A stretch of 64,000 nt of DNA from Mangrovicoccus sp. HB161399. GTDB lineage: Bacteria; Pseudomonadota; Alphaproteobacteria; Rhodobacterales; Rhodobacteraceae. Both the position numbers and the translations under genes were made by a program. The number at the start of each line of letters is the position of its first letter. The stretch's first letter is position 1. The stretch spans positions 1 through 64,000 of the forward strand of contig NZ_JAATVU010000010.1 of NCBI RefSeq assembly GCF_013184745.1, written 5' to 3'. Shown in pieces: positions 24,519 to 34,369 of the stretch. A model generated the notes under the pieces. The model saw only the letters and a list, made by a program, of their open reading frames with translations, made no database searches and was not told the origin of the DNA.

Positions 24519-25466
24519 CTAGAACGGGCTGTCGGGATAGTAGAACTGCGCGGCGTTCTCCGGCGTCACCAGGACCGAGCCGATCGTGAACCTGCCGGAG
24601 ACCGGCGCGTCCGAAACCAGCCCCACCGCCGTCATCTCGATGGCCGTCGCGATCATTCCCGGCGGATAGGTGACGTCGGCCGGAACCATCGCGTCGCCGT
24701 CGGCCACGCGCTTGACCATCTCCTTCATCCCGGCCCCGCCCAGCACGAAGCCGATGTCCTCGCGGCCGGATTGCCGGATCGCTGCCAGCACGCCGACCGC
24801 CATGTCGTCATCCGAGGCCCAGACAGCATCGATCTGCGGATGGCGCGACAGGAAGTCCTGCATCACCGTGAAGGCATCGTCGCGGTTCCAGTTGCCGTGC
24901 TCCATGCCGATGATCTCGATGCCGGTGCCCTCGATGGCGGCCTGGAAATTCTCCACCCGCTCGTTGTCGATCGTGGTCGGGATGCCGCGCAGCACGACGA
25001 TCTTGCCGCCCTCGGGCAGGCGGCCGGCAAAAAACTGCCCCGAAACGCGGCCGAAGCCGGCATTGTCGCCCGCCACGTAGAGATCCTCGATCCCCTCCTG
25101 CGACAGGCCGCGGTCGACGACGGTGACCCAGGTGCCGCGCTCCGCCACGGCGGCGACCGGCCCGGTCAGCGGCTCGGATTCGAAGGGCAGCACCACCAGC
25201 GCGTCGATGTTGCGGGTCGCCACCATGTCCTCGATGTCGTTGACCTGCTGCGCCGGTCCCGAGGCCGTGGCCAGCACGAAATCGAGCTGCGGATAGGTCT
25301 CCTCCAGCCGTTCCACGGTCTGCTGCGCGTGGAAATTGAGCCCGCCCGCCCAGCCGTGGGTCGCGGCGGGGATCGAGACGCCGATCACCTGCGTGTCGTC
25401 GTCCTGCGCCAGGACCGGACCGGCGGCCAGAGCCGCGGCCAGTCCAAGATATGCCAGCTTGTTCAC
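24519..25466 (-). CDS. Sugar ABC transporter substrate-binding protein (RbsB-like, CUT2)
   Basis: This 315-residue periplasmic sugar receptor has a clear signal peptide (LAYLGLAAALAAGPVLAQ, cleavage after about residue 20) and a type I binding fold with VIGVSIPAATHGWAGGL near the start and VWASDDDMAVGVLAAI in the C-terminal lobe, as in ribose and xylose receptors. It follows the RbsC-like permease by 21 bp and is the last gene of the CUT2 set. Given the xylose isomerase upstream in the same strand run, a pentose or pentose-derived ligand is likely. Confidence 0.9.
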   Translation of the reverse strand: MNKLAYLGLAAALAAGPVLAQDDDTQVIGVSIPAATHGWAGGLNFHAQQTVERLEETYPQLDFVLATASGPAQQVNDIEDMVATRNIDALVVLPFESEPLTGPVAAVAERGTWVTVVDRGLSQEGIEDLYVAGDNAGFGRVSGQFFAGRLPEGGKIVVLRGIPTTIDNERVENFQAAIEGTGIEIIGMEHGNWNRDDAFTVMQDFLSRHPQIDAVWASDDDMAVGVLAAIRQSGREDIGFVLGGAGMKEMVKRVADGDAMVPADVTYPPGMIATAIEMTAVGLVSDAPVSGRFTIGSVLVTPENAAQFYYPDSPF

Positions 25467-25487
25467 GTGTCTTCCTCCCTTTGTGGT

Positions 25488-26492
25488 TCACTCGCGCGCG
25501 GTTGACCCGCGCTGCATCAGCACCGCCAGGATGATGATCCCGCCCTGGATGGCGCCATTCAGATAGGGGCTGACCACATCGGTCAGGTTCAGGATGTTGC
25601 CGATCAGGCTGAGGATCAGCACGCCGACAACCGTGCCCCAGATCCGCCCCGACCCGCCCTTCAGCACCGTGCCGCCGATGATCACCGCGGCGATCGCCTC
25701 GAGCTCCCACAGAAGCCCGGTCGAGGCCGAGGCCGAGCCCAGCCGCGGCACGTACATGATCGTCGCAACGCCCACGAGCAGACCGAGCGCGGCATAGGTG
25801 GCCAGCCGCACGCGGTCGACCTCGACCGCGGAATAGCGCGCGACCTTCTCGCTGGCACCGATGGCGGCGCAGTGGCGGCCGAAGGGCATCCGCCGCATCG
25901 CGATCTCGCCGGCCACGGCCACGGCGGCGAAGACCAGGATCGGCCAGCTGATCCCCGCCACCGTGCCGTAATAGACAGGCCCGTAGAAGCTGCGCAGGTC
26001 GAAATCGAGCGACAGCGTGCCGCCATCGGCCATCCAGGTGACGAGGCTGCGATAGACGCCCATCGTGCCCAGCGTGACGATGAAAGGCTCGATCCCGGCG
26101 CGGGTGACCAGCAAGCCGTTGAGCAGCCCCGCCGCCAGCCCGGCGGCGAGTGCCGCTGCCATGCCGATCAGCACGGTGGCCAGCCCCGTCCCGGTCGCGG
26201 GCATCGCGGCATTCATGACGAGGATCATCAGCCCGGCAATGAAGGCGGCCATCGAACCCACCGACAGGTCAAGACCGCCCGCGGTGATCACGAAGGTCAT
26301 GCCGACCGCGATGATGCCGATGAAGGCCGAGCGCGACAGCACGTTCGAGAGATTTCCGTAGCTGAGGAAATTGCCGTTGATCAGCGCGCCGAGCACGATC
26401 AGCGCGGCAAGCGCCAGGATCGGGCCCAGCACGTGGAAATCGATCTTGCGGCGCGGCGCGGAACGGGCCGGCCCTTCTGCAGTTGCGCTCAT
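25488..26492 (-). CDS. Sugar ABC transporter permease (RbsC-like, CUT2)
   Basis: This 334-residue membrane permease of the ribose/xylose/autoinducer-2 class has eight to ten hydrophobic segments and the family region TAGGLDLSVGSMAAFIAG and GGTVLKGGSGRIWGTVVG. I use the ATG at 26492, which overlaps the stop of the upstream ATPase gene (ATGA); the open frame beyond it is an out-of-frame reading of that gene. It forms the channel of the CUT2 importer with the ATPase 26489-27991 and receptor 24519-25466. Confidence 0.9.
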   Translation of the reverse strand: MSATAEGPARSAPRRKIDFHVLGPILALAALIVLGALINGNFLSYGNLSNVLSRSAFIGIIAVGMTFVITAGGLDLSVGSMAAFIAGLMILVMNAAMPATGTGLATVLIGMAAALAAGLAAGLLNGLLVTRAGIEPFIVTLGTMGVYRSLVTWMADGGTLSLDFDLRSFYGPVYYGTVAGISWPILVFAAVAVAGEIAMRRMPFGRHCAAIGASEKVARYSAVEVDRVRLATYAALGLLVGVATIMYVPRLGSASASTGLLWELEAIAAVIIGGTVLKGGSGRIWGTVVGVLILSLIGNILNLTDVVSPYLNGAIQGGIIILAVLMQRGSTARE

Positions 26493-27991
26493 GCGGCGCG
26501 GCCTCCCTCGTCCAGTCCCATGGCGAGGCGCAGGATCGCCTCCTCGCCGATTTCCCCGCCTTCCAGCGCGCCCGCGATGGCGCCGCGGCGCATCACCAGG
26601 ACGCGGTGCGCAAGGCCGATCACCTCGGGCAGTTCCGAAGACACCACGATGACCGAGCGGCCCGAGGCGGCCAGAACCGCGATGAGCCCGTAGATCTGCT
26701 GCTTGGTGCCGATGTCGATCCCGCGGGTCGGCTCGTCGATGACCACCACCTGCGGCTCGGCCAGCATCACCTTGGCGAGCAAGAGCTTCTGCTGGTTGCC
26801 GCCCGATAGCTGGCCCGCCGCCATCCGGCGGTCGCGCAGGCGGATGTCGTAGAGGCCGATGGCCTCGTCCAGCGCCCGCGCCTCCGCTGCCTTGTCGAGG
26901 AAGGGCCGGCCGAAGCGGCCGAGCGCCAGCAGTGTCAGGTTCTCGGCCAGCGGCTTCTCCAGCAGCAGTCCCCGCCCCTTGCGGTCTTCGGTCAGATAGG
27001 CGATCCCCGCCGCCCGCGCCGCGCCCGGCGAGAGCCGCGGCAGCGCCTGTCCCGCGACCTCGATGCGGCCGGTTGCGGCGCGCAGCCCCATCATGCCCTC
27101 CATCAGCTCGGTGCGGCCCGCCCCGACCAGACCGGCCAGCGCCAGAACCTCGCCGCGGCAGAGCGAGAAGGAGGCGGGCCCGGCCAGCCCCTCCACGTCG
27201 AGCCCCTCGACCGACAGGACGGTTTCCGCGCCCGGCGCGGGCGGCTTCGGCGGGAAGAGGTCGCTGAGTTCGCGGCCCACCATGGCGCGGGCCATCTCGT
27301 CCTCGGTCATGTCGGCGGCGGGTCCCGCTGCGACGACCGCCCCGTCGCGCAGCACGGTGACCCGGTCGGCAACCTGCGCCACCTCGTCGAGCTTGTGCGA
27401 GGTGAAGAGGATCGCCGTGCCGCGGTCGCGCAGCCGCGCGACCAGCCCCAGCAGCACGGCGGTTTCGCGCCGGGTCAGCACCGCGGTCGGCTCGTCCATG
27501 ATCAGCACCCGCGCCTCGCGGCCGAGCGCCTTGGCAATCTCGACCATCTGCTTGTCGGAGACCGACAGATCCGCGACGCGGCGGCAAGGGTCGAGCGGGC
27601 AGTCGAGTTCGGCCAGCAGCCGCCGCGCCTCGGCGCGCATCGCGCGCTTGTCGAGAAAGGGACCGCGGCGCAGCTCGCGCCCGAGGAAGATGTTTTCCTC
27701 GACGCTGAGCGGCTCGGCGAGATTGAATTCCTGGTGGATCATCACGACGCCCGCCGCCTCGGCGCCGCGGTGCCCTGCGAAGCGGACCGGCGCGCCGTCC
27801 AGCTTCACCTGGCCGGAACTCGGCGGCAGGTAGCCGCCGAGGATCTTCATTGTGGTGGACTTGCCTGCCCCGTTCTCGCCGATCAGGGCATGGACCTCGC
27901 CGGCGCGCAGCTCCAGGTCCGCCCCGTGCAGCACCTCGATCCCGCCGAAGCTGCGGCGCACCGCCTGCAGGGACAGGACCGGGGCGATCAT
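26489..27991 (-). CDS. Sugar ABC transporter ATP-binding protein, tandem (RbsA-like, CUT2)
   Basis: This 500-residue ATPase contains two nucleotide-binding domains in one chain. The first has Walker A GENGAGKST, signature LSVSDKQMVEIAKAL and Walker B VLIMDEPTAVLT; the second has a degenerate Walker A GLVGAGRTE, signature LSGGNQQKLLLAK and VVVIDEPTRGIDIG, as is normal for CUT2 ATPases. I use the ATG at 27991, which overlaps the stop of the Gfo/Idh gene by 4 bp (ATGA). Confidence 0.93.
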   Translation of the reverse strand: MIAPVLSLQAVRRSFGGIEVLHGADLELRAGEVHALIGENGAGKSTTMKILGGYLPPSSGQVKLDGAPVRFAGHRGAEAAGVVMIHQEFNLAEPLSVEENIFLGRELRRGPFLDKRAMRAEARRLLAELDCPLDPCRRVADLSVSDKQMVEIAKALGREARVLIMDEPTAVLTRRETAVLLGLVARLRDRGTAILFTSHKLDEVAQVADRVTVLRDGAVVAAGPAADMTEDEMARAMVGRELSDLFPPKPPAPGAETVLSVEGLDVEGLAGPASFSLCRGEVLALAGLVGAGRTELMEGMMGLRAATGRIEVAGQALPRLSPGAARAAGIAYLTEDRKGRGLLLEKPLAENLTLLALGRFGRPFLDKAAEARALDEAIGLYDIRLRDRRMAAGQLSGGNQQKLLLAKVMLAEPQVVVIDEPTRGIDIGTKQQIYGLIAVLAASGRSVIVVSSELPEVIGLAHRVLVMRRGAIAGALEGGEIGEEAILRLAMGLDEGGRAA

Positions 27992-29148
27992 TCCAGCGCG
28001 GTCCAGGCGGCATCGGCCCGCGACGAGCGCACGCAGGCGGCGACGAAGCGCACGCCCATCAGCCCGTCGGCAATGCCCGGAAAGCTGACCTCCGGCTCCG
28101 GCGCGCGGCCGTCGCGATGCGCCCGGATCGCCGCGGCCGCCTCGGAATAGATATTGGCGAAGCCTTCCAGATAGCCCTCGGGATGGCCGCCCGGCGTGCG
28201 CGACAGCCGCTGCGAAGCCGCCGTGGCCCCCGCTCCGTTCCGGGTCAGCAGCCGCGACGGTTCGCCGAAAGGCGTGAACCAGAGCCTGTTCGGCTCCTCC
28301 TGCGACCACTCGATCCCGCCGGTCTCGCCATAGACCCGGAGCCGCAGCGCATTCTCGTTGCCGACAGCGACCTGGCTGCACCAGAGCATGCCCTTGGCGC
28401 CGCCCTCGTAGCGCAGCAGCACATGGCCGTTGTCGTCCACCTGCCGGCCCGGCACGAAAGCGTCGAGATCGGCGGCGAGCTTCTCGATCTTCAGCCCGGT
28501 GACGAAGCCCGCCAGATGCACGGCATGGGTGCCGATGTCGCCGGTCGCCCCGCCCGCGCCCGAGCGCGCCGGATCGGTACGCCAGTCGGCCTGCTTGTTC
28601 TCGGGCCCCGCCGCCTCGGCCAGCCAGTCCTGCGGATACTCGACCTGCACGACGCGGATCCGGCCGAGCTCGCCCGCTGCGACCATGGCCTGCGCCTGGC
28701 GGATCATCGGATAGCCGGTATAGTTGTGGGTCAGGATGAAGAGCATGTCAGAGGCCGCCGCGGCCGCGGCCAGCGCCTCGGCATCTGCCAGCGTCGCGGT
28801 CAGCGGCTTGTCGCAGATCACGTGGATGCCGGCCTCGAGGAAGGCCCGGGCCGCAGGGGCATGCATGTGGTTCGGGGTGACGATGGCCACCGCCTCGATC
28901 CCGTCGTCCCGCGCGGCCTCCGCTGCGGCCATGGCGGCGAAATCGTCATAGATGCGGTCCGGCTCCAGTCCCAGCTCGCGCCCGGATGCCTGCGCCTTTT
29001 CCGGGGTCGAGGAGAGCGCGCCGGCGACCAGCTCGTACGCGCCGTCGAGCCGCGCCGCGATGCGGTGCACCGCGCCGATGAAGGCCCCCTGCCCGCCGCC
29101 GACCATGCCCAGCCGGATCGGCCCCGTCCGTCCCTGAAATCGCGTCAT
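27988..29148 (-). CDS. Gfo/Idh/MocA-family oxidoreductase
   Basis: This 386-residue NAD(P)-dependent sugar/polyol dehydrogenase has the Rossmann motif [18 protein letters not shown] near the N-terminus, the conserved catalytic-site stretch CDKPLT (Lys of the EKP motif, here DKP) and the Gly/His region [13 protein letters not shown]. The start at 29148 overlaps the isomerase stop by 4 bp; upstream in-frame codons read as Arg-rich shadow sequence. With the next gene it forms the inositol/sugar-oxidising pair typical of these loci: dehydrogenase plus TIM-barrel isomerase. The substrate is unknown. Confidence 0.88.
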   Translation of the reverse strand: MTRFQGRTGPIRLGMVGGGQGAFIGAVHRIAARLDGAYELVAGALSSTPEKAQASGRELGLEPDRIYDDFAAMAAAEAARDDGIEAVAIVTPNHMHAPAARAFLEAGIHVICDKPLTATLADAEALAAAAAASDMLFILTHNYTGYPMIRQAQAMVAAGELGRIRVVQVEYPQDWLAEAAGPENKQADWRTDPARSGAGGATGDIGTHAVHLAGFVTGLKIEKLAADLDAFVPGRQVDDNGHVLLRYEGGAKGMLWCSQVAVGNENALRLRVYGETGGIEWSQEEPNRLWFTPFGEPSRLLTRNGAGATAASQRLSRTPGGHPEGYLEGFANIYSEAAAAIRAHRDGRAPEPEVSFPGIADGLMGVRFVAACVRSSRADAAWTALE

Positions 29149-30203
29149 CGGTCCAGCCCCAGGATGCGGCGGTTGGCGGCTGCGTCGCTGCCCCCGTCCG
29201 CGAAATCGTCGAAAGCGCGCTCGGTGACGCGGATGATGTGGTCCTTCACGAAGGCCGCGCCCTCGCGCGCGCCGTCCTCGGGATGCTTCAGCGCGCATTC
29301 CCATTCGACGACGGCCCATCCGTCGAAGCCCGCCGCCGAAAGCTTGGAGAAGACCGCGCCGAAATCGACCTGGCCGTCGCCGGGGCTGCGGAACCGCCCG
29401 GCGCGGTCCTTCCAGCTCTGGAAGCCGCCATAGACGCCCTTGCGTCCGGTGGGGTTCAGCTCGGCATCCTTCACGTGGAAGGCGCCGATCCGCTCCATGT
29501 AGATGTCGAGATTGTCGAGATAATCGAGCGCCTGCAGCACGTAGTGGCTGGGATCGTAGAGCATCATCGCGCGGGCATGGCCGCCGACGCGGTCGAGGAA
29601 CATCTCGTAGCTGTCGCCGTCATGCAGATCCTCGCCGGGATGGATTTCATAGCAGACATCGACCCCCATCTCGTCCGCATGGTCGAGGATCGGCCGCCAG
29701 CGCGCGGCGAGCTCGTCGAAGGCCTGCTCGATCAGTCCCGGCGGCCGCTGCGGCCAGGGATAGACATAGGGCCAGGCCAGCGCGCCGGAAAAGCTCGGCA
29801 TCGCCGTCAGACCCATGTTGCGCGAGGCGGTCAGGCAGAGATTCACCTGCTCCACCGCCCAGTGCTGCCGCGCCGCCGGATTGCCGCGCATCTCGGGCAC
29901 GGTGAAGCCGTCGAACATCTCGTCATAGGCGGGATGCACGGCGACGAGCTGGCCCTGCAGATGCGTGGAAAGCTCGGTCACCTCGACGCCGCTCTCGGCC
30001 GCAATTCCCTTGAACTCGTCGCAGTAGTCCTTCGAGTCCGCCGCTTTCGCGAGGTCGATCAGCCGGGTGTCCCAGCTCGGCACCTGCACGCCCCGGTAGC
30101 CGCAATCCGCCGCCCAGCGGGTGATGGCCGGCCAGGAATTGAACGGCGCCTCGTCCCCGGCGAATTGCGCCAGGAACAGCGCCGGGCCCTTCAAAGTCTT
30201 CAT
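29145..30203 (-). CDS. Sugar phosphate isomerase/epimerase (xylose isomerase-like TIM barrel)
   Basis: This 352-residue TIM-barrel protein of the AP-endonuclease-2/IolE-like family carries metal-binding residues in CYEIHPGEDL, MLYDPSHYVLQ, AFHVKDAEL and VVEWECAL in the usual order. Such enzymes isomerise, epimerise or dehydrate keto-sugars and keto-inositols. The gene overlaps the Gfo/Idh gene downstream, a frequent pairing in which the dehydrogenase makes the keto sugar and this enzyme reshapes it. It lies 50 bp downstream of xylA. Confidence 0.87.
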   Translation of the reverse strand: MKTLKGPALFLAQFAGDEAPFNSWPAITRWAADCGYRGVQVPSWDTRLIDLAKAADSKDYCDEFKGIAAESGVEVTELSTHLQGQLVAVHPAYDEMFDGFTVPEMRGNPAARQHWAVEQVNLCLTASRNMGLTAMPSFSGALAWPYVYPWPQRPPGLIEQAFDELAARWRPILDHADEMGVDVCYEIHPGEDLHDGDSYEMFLDRVGGHARAMMLYDPSHYVLQALDYLDNLDIYMERIGAFHVKDAELNPTGRKGVYGGFQSWKDRAGRFRSPGDGQVDFGAVFSKLSAAGFDGWAVVEWECALKHPEDGAREGAAFVKDHIIRVTERAFDDFADGGSDAAANRRILGLDR

Positions 30204-30253
30204 CTTGTCCTCCCGTGCCCGTGGCGGCCGCCTGCGCGGCCACCGGGGGCGGT

Positions 30254-31573
30254 TCAGCTCATGTAGCGGTTCACAAGGTTTTCCAGCCGTTCCTGCCGAC
30301 CGGAGCGCGGCTCCGGGCGCAGGTCGGCGGCCACCGCGCGGTCACCGATATCGGCCAGCCCTCCGGCCAGCAGGCCGTCCGCCTCCGGGGCGTCCCAGCC
30401 GGCATAGCGCTCCGTCCGGAGCGCCTCGAGCCGCCCGTCTTCCAGCATCGCCGCCGCGATCTTCAGCCCCTTGGCGCAGACATCGATGGCGCCGACATGG
30501 CCAAGCACCAGGTCGGCCGCGTCGATCGACTGGCGGCGCACCCGCGCGTCGAAATTCGTGCCGCCGGTGCCGAGCCCGCCGGCCTTCAGCACCTCGTAAT
30601 AGGCCAGCGCGACCTCGGGCACGTTGTTCGGGAACTGGTCGGTATCCCAGCCCGACTGGTAGTCGTTGCGGTTCATGTCGATCGAGCCCAGCATCCCCAG
30701 CGACCCCGCCAGCGCCAGCTCGTGCTCGAAGCTGTGCCCGGCGAGGATGGCATGGCCCTGCTCGATGTTCAGCTTCACCTCGTCCTCGAAGCCGTAGCGC
30801 TTCAGGAAGCCATGGACCGTGGCGACATCGTAGTCGTACTGGTGCTTGGTCGGCTCCTGCGGCTTCGGCTCGATCAGCAGCGTGCCCTTGAAGCCGATCT
30901 TGTGCTTGTAGTCGATCACGAGCCCGAGCATCCGTGCCGCCTGGTCGGCCTCGCGCCCCAGATCGGTGTTCAGGAGCGTCTCGTAGCCCTCGCGCCCGCC
31001 CCACATCACGTAGTTCTCGCCGCCGAGCCGGTGGGTGACGTCCATGCAGGAGCGGATCGTGGCCGCCGACCAGGCAAAGACCTCCGGATCCGGGTTGGTC
31101 GCCGCGCCCGCCATGAAGCGCGGATCGGTGAACAGGTTGGCCGTGCCCCAGAGGAGCTTCACCCCGGTTTCCTCCATCTTCTGCGCGAAGAGGTCGCCGA
31201 TCTCGTCGAGCCCGGCGATGTTCTCCCGCAGGCTGCCGGTCTCGGGGCGGACATCGGCATCGTGGAAGCAGAAATAGGGGGTGCCGAGGATGCGGAAGAG
31301 CTCGAAGGCGCTTTCCGCCTTCAGCCGTGCAGCCTCCATCCCCGCCCCCGACCAGGGCCGCTCCAGCGTCGGGCCGCCGAACGGGTCAGTGCCGGTCCAG
31401 GCGAGGCTGTGCCAGTAGGCGACGGCCAGGCGCAGGTGGTCCTCCAGCCGCCTGCCCAGCACGACCTCGTCGGGATTGTAGTGGCGGTAGGCGAATTCGC
31501 CCTCCGCTCCGGGGCCTTCATAGGCGATCTGCGGGATGCCCTCGAAAAAGCGCGAAACTCTGGTGCCGTCCAT
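30254..31573 (-). CDS. xylA: Xylose isomerase
   Basis: XylA converts D-xylose to D-xylulose in the cytosol using two divalent metals. The 439-residue length fits class II enzymes. The catalytic His is in FCFHDADV, metal and substrate residues are in [48 protein letters not shown] and [20 protein letters not shown]. It lies 13 bp after the ThuA-like gene in the long minus-strand operon that begins with a CUT1 importer and a GH43 xylosidase, so it takes over the xylose released there. No xylulokinase gene is in the window. Confidence 0.96.
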   Translation of the reverse strand: MDGTRVSRFFEGIPQIAYEGPGAEGEFAYRHYNPDEVVLGRRLEDHLRLAVAYWHSLAWTGTDPFGGPTLERPWSGAGMEAARLKAESAFELFRILGTPYFCFHDADVRPETGSLRENIAGLDEIGDLFAQKMEETGVKLLWGTANLFTDPRFMAGAATNPDPEVFAWSAATIRSCMDVTHRLGGENYVMWGGREGYETLLNTDLGREADQAARMLGLVIDYKHKIGFKGTLLIEPKPQEPTKHQYDYDVATVHGFLKRYGFEDEVKLNIEQGHAILAGHSFEHELALAGSLGMLGSIDMNRNDYQSGWDTDQFPNNVPEVALAYYEVLKAGGLGTGGTNFDARVRRQSIDAADLVLGHVGAIDVCAKGLKIAAAMLEDGRLEALRTERYAGWDAPEADGLLAGGLADIGDRAVAADLRPEPRSGRQERLENLVNRYMS

Positions 31574-31586
31574 CTGGGGGCCTCCC

Positions 31587-32240
31587 TCATGCTGCGTCGC
31601 GCGCGGCCCAGAGCAGGCCGCGGCGGAGGATTTCCTTCATTTGCGGATGCTCGAATTCCGCGGCCTTGTGGCCGAGCGCCGAGTAGAACACCCGGCCCTC
31701 GCCATGGCGGTGCTTCCACACCACTGGCATGCGCGTGCCCGCGACCCAGGGCGCGTGCTCGCCCGAGAAAACGGTCGCGGCCAGCACCTCGATGCGCGGA
31801 TCGACATGCATGTAGTACTGTTCCGAGCGGTAGTCGAAATCGCCGATCCCGGCGAGCAGAGGGTCGCCCGGCGCCGCCATCTCGACGCGGTAGTCGATGA
31901 CATTGCCCGGATGGGCGACGAACTGGCCGCCGACCATGAACTGGTAGTCGGTGTTCTTCCGGAAGGTGTCGCCCATGCCGCCATGGAAGCCGCCGAGCCC
32001 GGTCCCGGCCTCGACCGCCGCGGTCAGCGCCGCGACCTCTTCCTTTTCCGGTTCGGCCATGGTCATCACCGGGACGATCAGGTCGAAGCCGGCCAGATCT
32101 GCCGTGGCGAGAATGGCGGTGCCTTCCTCGCGGGTGACCTCGAAGCCCTCGGCGGCGAGCAGGCCGGCCGCGATTTCCGAAGCCGGGCCGGGTTCGTGCC
32201 CGTCCCAGCCGCCATAGAATACCAGCGCCTTGCGGGTCAT
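31587..32240 (-). CDS. ThuA domain protein
   Basis: This 217-residue protein belongs to the ThuA (trehalose utilisation) family, with a class I glutamine-amidotransferase-like fold. Characteristic segments are [13 protein letters not shown] at the N-terminus, [11 protein letters not shown], and [20 protein letters not shown]. The molecular function of the family is not settled; members accompany sugar oxidation genes. The start at 32240 overlaps the stop of the Gfo/Idh gene (ATGA); the open frame beyond it is a shadow of that gene. Confidence 0.87.
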   Translation of the reverse strand: MTRKALVFYGGWDGHEPGPASEIAAGLLAAEGFEVTREEGTAILATADLAGFDLIVPVMTMAEPEKEEVAALTAAVEAGTGLGGFHGGMGDTFRKNTDYQFMVGGQFVAHPGNVIDYRVEMAAPGDPLLAGIGDFDYRSEQYYMHVDPRIEVLAATVFSGEHAPWVAGTRMPVVWKHRHGEGRVFYSALGHKAAEFEHPQMKEILRRGLLWAARDAA

Positions 32241-33349
32241 TGGGCCATCTCCGGTTCTTCGATGCGGCCCGTCCCGGTGCCCGCGGGCAGCGGCGCGGGA
32301 CGGTCGCAGGTTGTGGACAGGGTCTCCGCCCGGTCGGAAGCCGCCGAGCGCAGGAGCGACTCCATCACGTCGAGCACATGCAGCGCGAGCTGCCCCGAGG
32401 CGCGGTGGTCCCGGCCCGCGGCGATGGCGCCGGCCATGTCGGCGAGCCCGAGCCCGCGGTAGTTGCCGTCGCCATGGGCGTGGCGCATCGGCTGGGCCTG
32501 CCAGTCCTCGCCATACAGCATCACCTCGCCGTCGAAGCGGTTCGGGTCGGGGATCAGCATCGCGCCTTCGGTGCCGTAAAGCTCCAGCGGAGTGTGCCGG
32601 TGCGCCTTGACGTCGAAGCTGGTGACGATCTGGACGAGCGCGCCGGAGGCGAATTCCATCACGCCTGTGACATGGGTGGGCGTCGCGACCGGGATCTCCT
32701 GCCCGGCGCGCGGCCCGGTGGCGATGATGCGGCGGTCGCGGCCCTTCGCGGCCATGCCGGTCACGCGCGAGACCGGGCCAAGCAGGTTGACCATCGCGGT
32801 CACGTAATAGGGGCCCATATCCATCAGCGGCCCGGCGCCCTCGCCCGCATAGTAGAAATCCGGATTGGGATGCCAGCGCTCGTGGCCGGCGACCATCATG
32901 GTGGCCGTTCCTGCGGTGGGACGGCCGATGCGCCCGGTATCGACCAGCGCCCGCGCGGTCTGGTGCGCGCCGCCGAGGAAGGTGTCGGGCGCCGAGCCCA
33001 GGCGCAGACCGCGCGCCGCGGCAGCCTCGACCAGGCGGCGGCCATCGGCGACCGAGCCTGCCAGCGGCTTCTCGGCATAGACGTGCTTGCCGACCTCGAG
33101 CGCCATCAGCCCGACCTCGACATGCGCCTTCGGGATGGTGAGGTTCAACACGATATCGACGTCCTCGCGCGCAAGCAGCTCCGCGACAGTGACCGCCGGG
33201 ACGCCGTATTCCGCGCCCTTCGCGGCGGCGGCCTCGATGTTCAGGTCGGCGACCGCGGCCAGCCGGATCTGCGGGAAGACCGCGCAGTTCTTCATGTAGA
33301 TATCGCTGATCACGCCGCAGCCGATCACGCCAATGCCCAGAGGGGTCAT
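32237..33349 (-). CDS. Gfo/Idh/MocA-family oxidoreductase
   Basis: This 370-residue dehydrogenase has the N-terminal nucleotide motif GVIGCGVISD, the catalytic EKP motif in YAEKPLAGS (Lys), and PLMDMGPYYVTAMVNLLGP in the C-terminal substrate domain. It overlaps ThuA downstream and the ATPase gene upstream by 4 bp each. It probably oxidises a sugar or sugar acid brought in by the CUT1 importer; glucose-fructose-type or xylose dehydrogenase activity is possible. It is not close in sequence to the second Gfo/Idh protein of the operon at 27988-29148. Confidence 0.88.
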   Translation of the reverse strand: MTPLGIGVIGCGVISDIYMKNCAVFPQIRLAAVADLNIEAAAAKGAEYGVPAVTVAELLAREDVDIVLNLTIPKAHVEVGLMALEVGKHVYAEKPLAGSVADGRRLVEAAAARGLRLGSAPDTFLGGAHQTARALVDTGRIGRPTAGTATMMVAGHERWHPNPDFYYAGEGAGPLMDMGPYYVTAMVNLLGPVSRVTGMAAKGRDRRIIATGPRAGQEIPVATPTHVTGVMEFASGALVQIVTSFDVKAHRHTPLELYGTEGAMLIPDPNRFDGEVMLYGEDWQAQPMRHAHGDGNYRGLGLADMAGAIAAGRDHRASGQLALHVLDVMESLLRSAASDRAETLSTTCDRPAPLPAGTGTGRIEEPEMAQ

Positions 33350-34356
33350 GCGAGGGCCTCCATGCGCTGTCCTTTCCGGTCGTAGAGATGCAGGTTCGCG
33401 GCATCGGGCGTCAGGAACAGCCGGTCCCCCGCCCTGAGCCGCATATGTCCGGGCAGCCGGACGGTGATGCTGTCGATGCCCTCGGCGGACATGTAGGCGA
33501 TGGTGTCGGCGCCCAGCGTCTCGACCACCTCGGCGCGGGCCGCCCAGGTGCCCGCGCTGCCATCGACCTGGATATGCTCGGGGCGGATGCCCGCGGTCGC
33601 CACGTCCTGCCGCCCGATGCTGCGGCCCGGCAGCAGGTTCATCTTCGGCGAGCCGATGAAGGCGGCGACGAATTCGGTGGCGGGCCGGTCGTAAAGCTCC
33701 ATCGGCGCGCCGACCTGCTCGATCTTCCCGGCGTTCATCACCACGATCTGGTCGGCCAGTGTCATCGCCTCGACCTGGTCATGGGTGACGTAGATCATCG
33801 TCGAGCCGAGCGAGAGGTGGAGCTGCGCCAGCTCCACCCGCATCTGGCCCCTGAGCGCCGCGTCGAGGTTCGACAGCGGCTCGTCGAGCAGGAAGACCTT
33901 GGGATTGCGGACAATCGAGCGGCCGATGGCGACCCGCTGGCGCTGCCCGCCCGAGAGCTGCGAGGGCTTGCGGTCGAGATAGCTTTCCAGCGCCAGGATC
34001 TTCGCGGCACGGGCGACGCGCTCCTCGCGCTCGGCCTTGGGCATCTTCTGCAGGCGCAGCCCGAAATCGATGTTCTGCGCCACCGTCATATGCGGGAAGA
34101 GCGCGTAGGACTGGAAGACCATCGAGATCTCGCGGCGCGAGGGTTCCTCGTCCGTCACGTTGCGCCCGCCGATCACGACGCGGCCCGCGCTCGGCGTTTC
34201 GAGCCCCGAGATGATGCGCAGGAGCGTGGACTTGCCGCAGCCCGAAGGCCCCACCAGCACGGTGAAGGACCCGTCCGGGACCAGCAGGTTCAGCTCGGGG
34301 ATGACGGTCAGCGCCCCGAAGCTCTTGGTGATGTCGTCCAGCCGGACCTCTGCCAT
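33346..34356 (-). CDS. Sugar ABC transporter ATP-binding protein (UgpC/MalK-like, CUT1)
   Basis: This is the 336-residue ATPase of the CUT1 importer. Walker A GPSGCGKST (about residues 36-44), Q-loop VFQSYALFPHM, signature LSGGQRQRVAIGRS, Walker B VFLLDEPLSNLD and switch THDQVEAM are present, followed by a TOBE/regulatory C-terminal domain (about 235-336). I use the ATG at 34356, preceded on the minus strand by AGGAGG; upstream codons are Pro/Ala-rich non-family sequence. It serves the two permeases at 35987-37740. Confidence 0.93.
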   Translation of the reverse strand: MAEVRLDDITKSFGALTVIPELNLLVPDGSFTVLVGPSGCGKSTLLRIISGLETPSAGRVVIGGRNVTDEEPSRREISMVFQSYALFPHMTVAQNIDFGLRLQKMPKAEREERVARAAKILALESYLDRKPSQLSGGQRQRVAIGRSIVRNPKVFLLDEPLSNLDAALRGQMRVELAQLHLSLGSTMIYVTHDQVEAMTLADQIVVMNAGKIEQVGAPMELYDRPATEFVAAFIGSPKMNLLPGRSIGRQDVATAGIRPEHIQVDGSAGTWAARAEVVETLGADTIAYMSAEGIDSITVRLPGHMRLRAGDRLFLTPDAANLHLYDRKGQRMEALA

Positions 34357-34369
34357 GATGGCCTCCTGT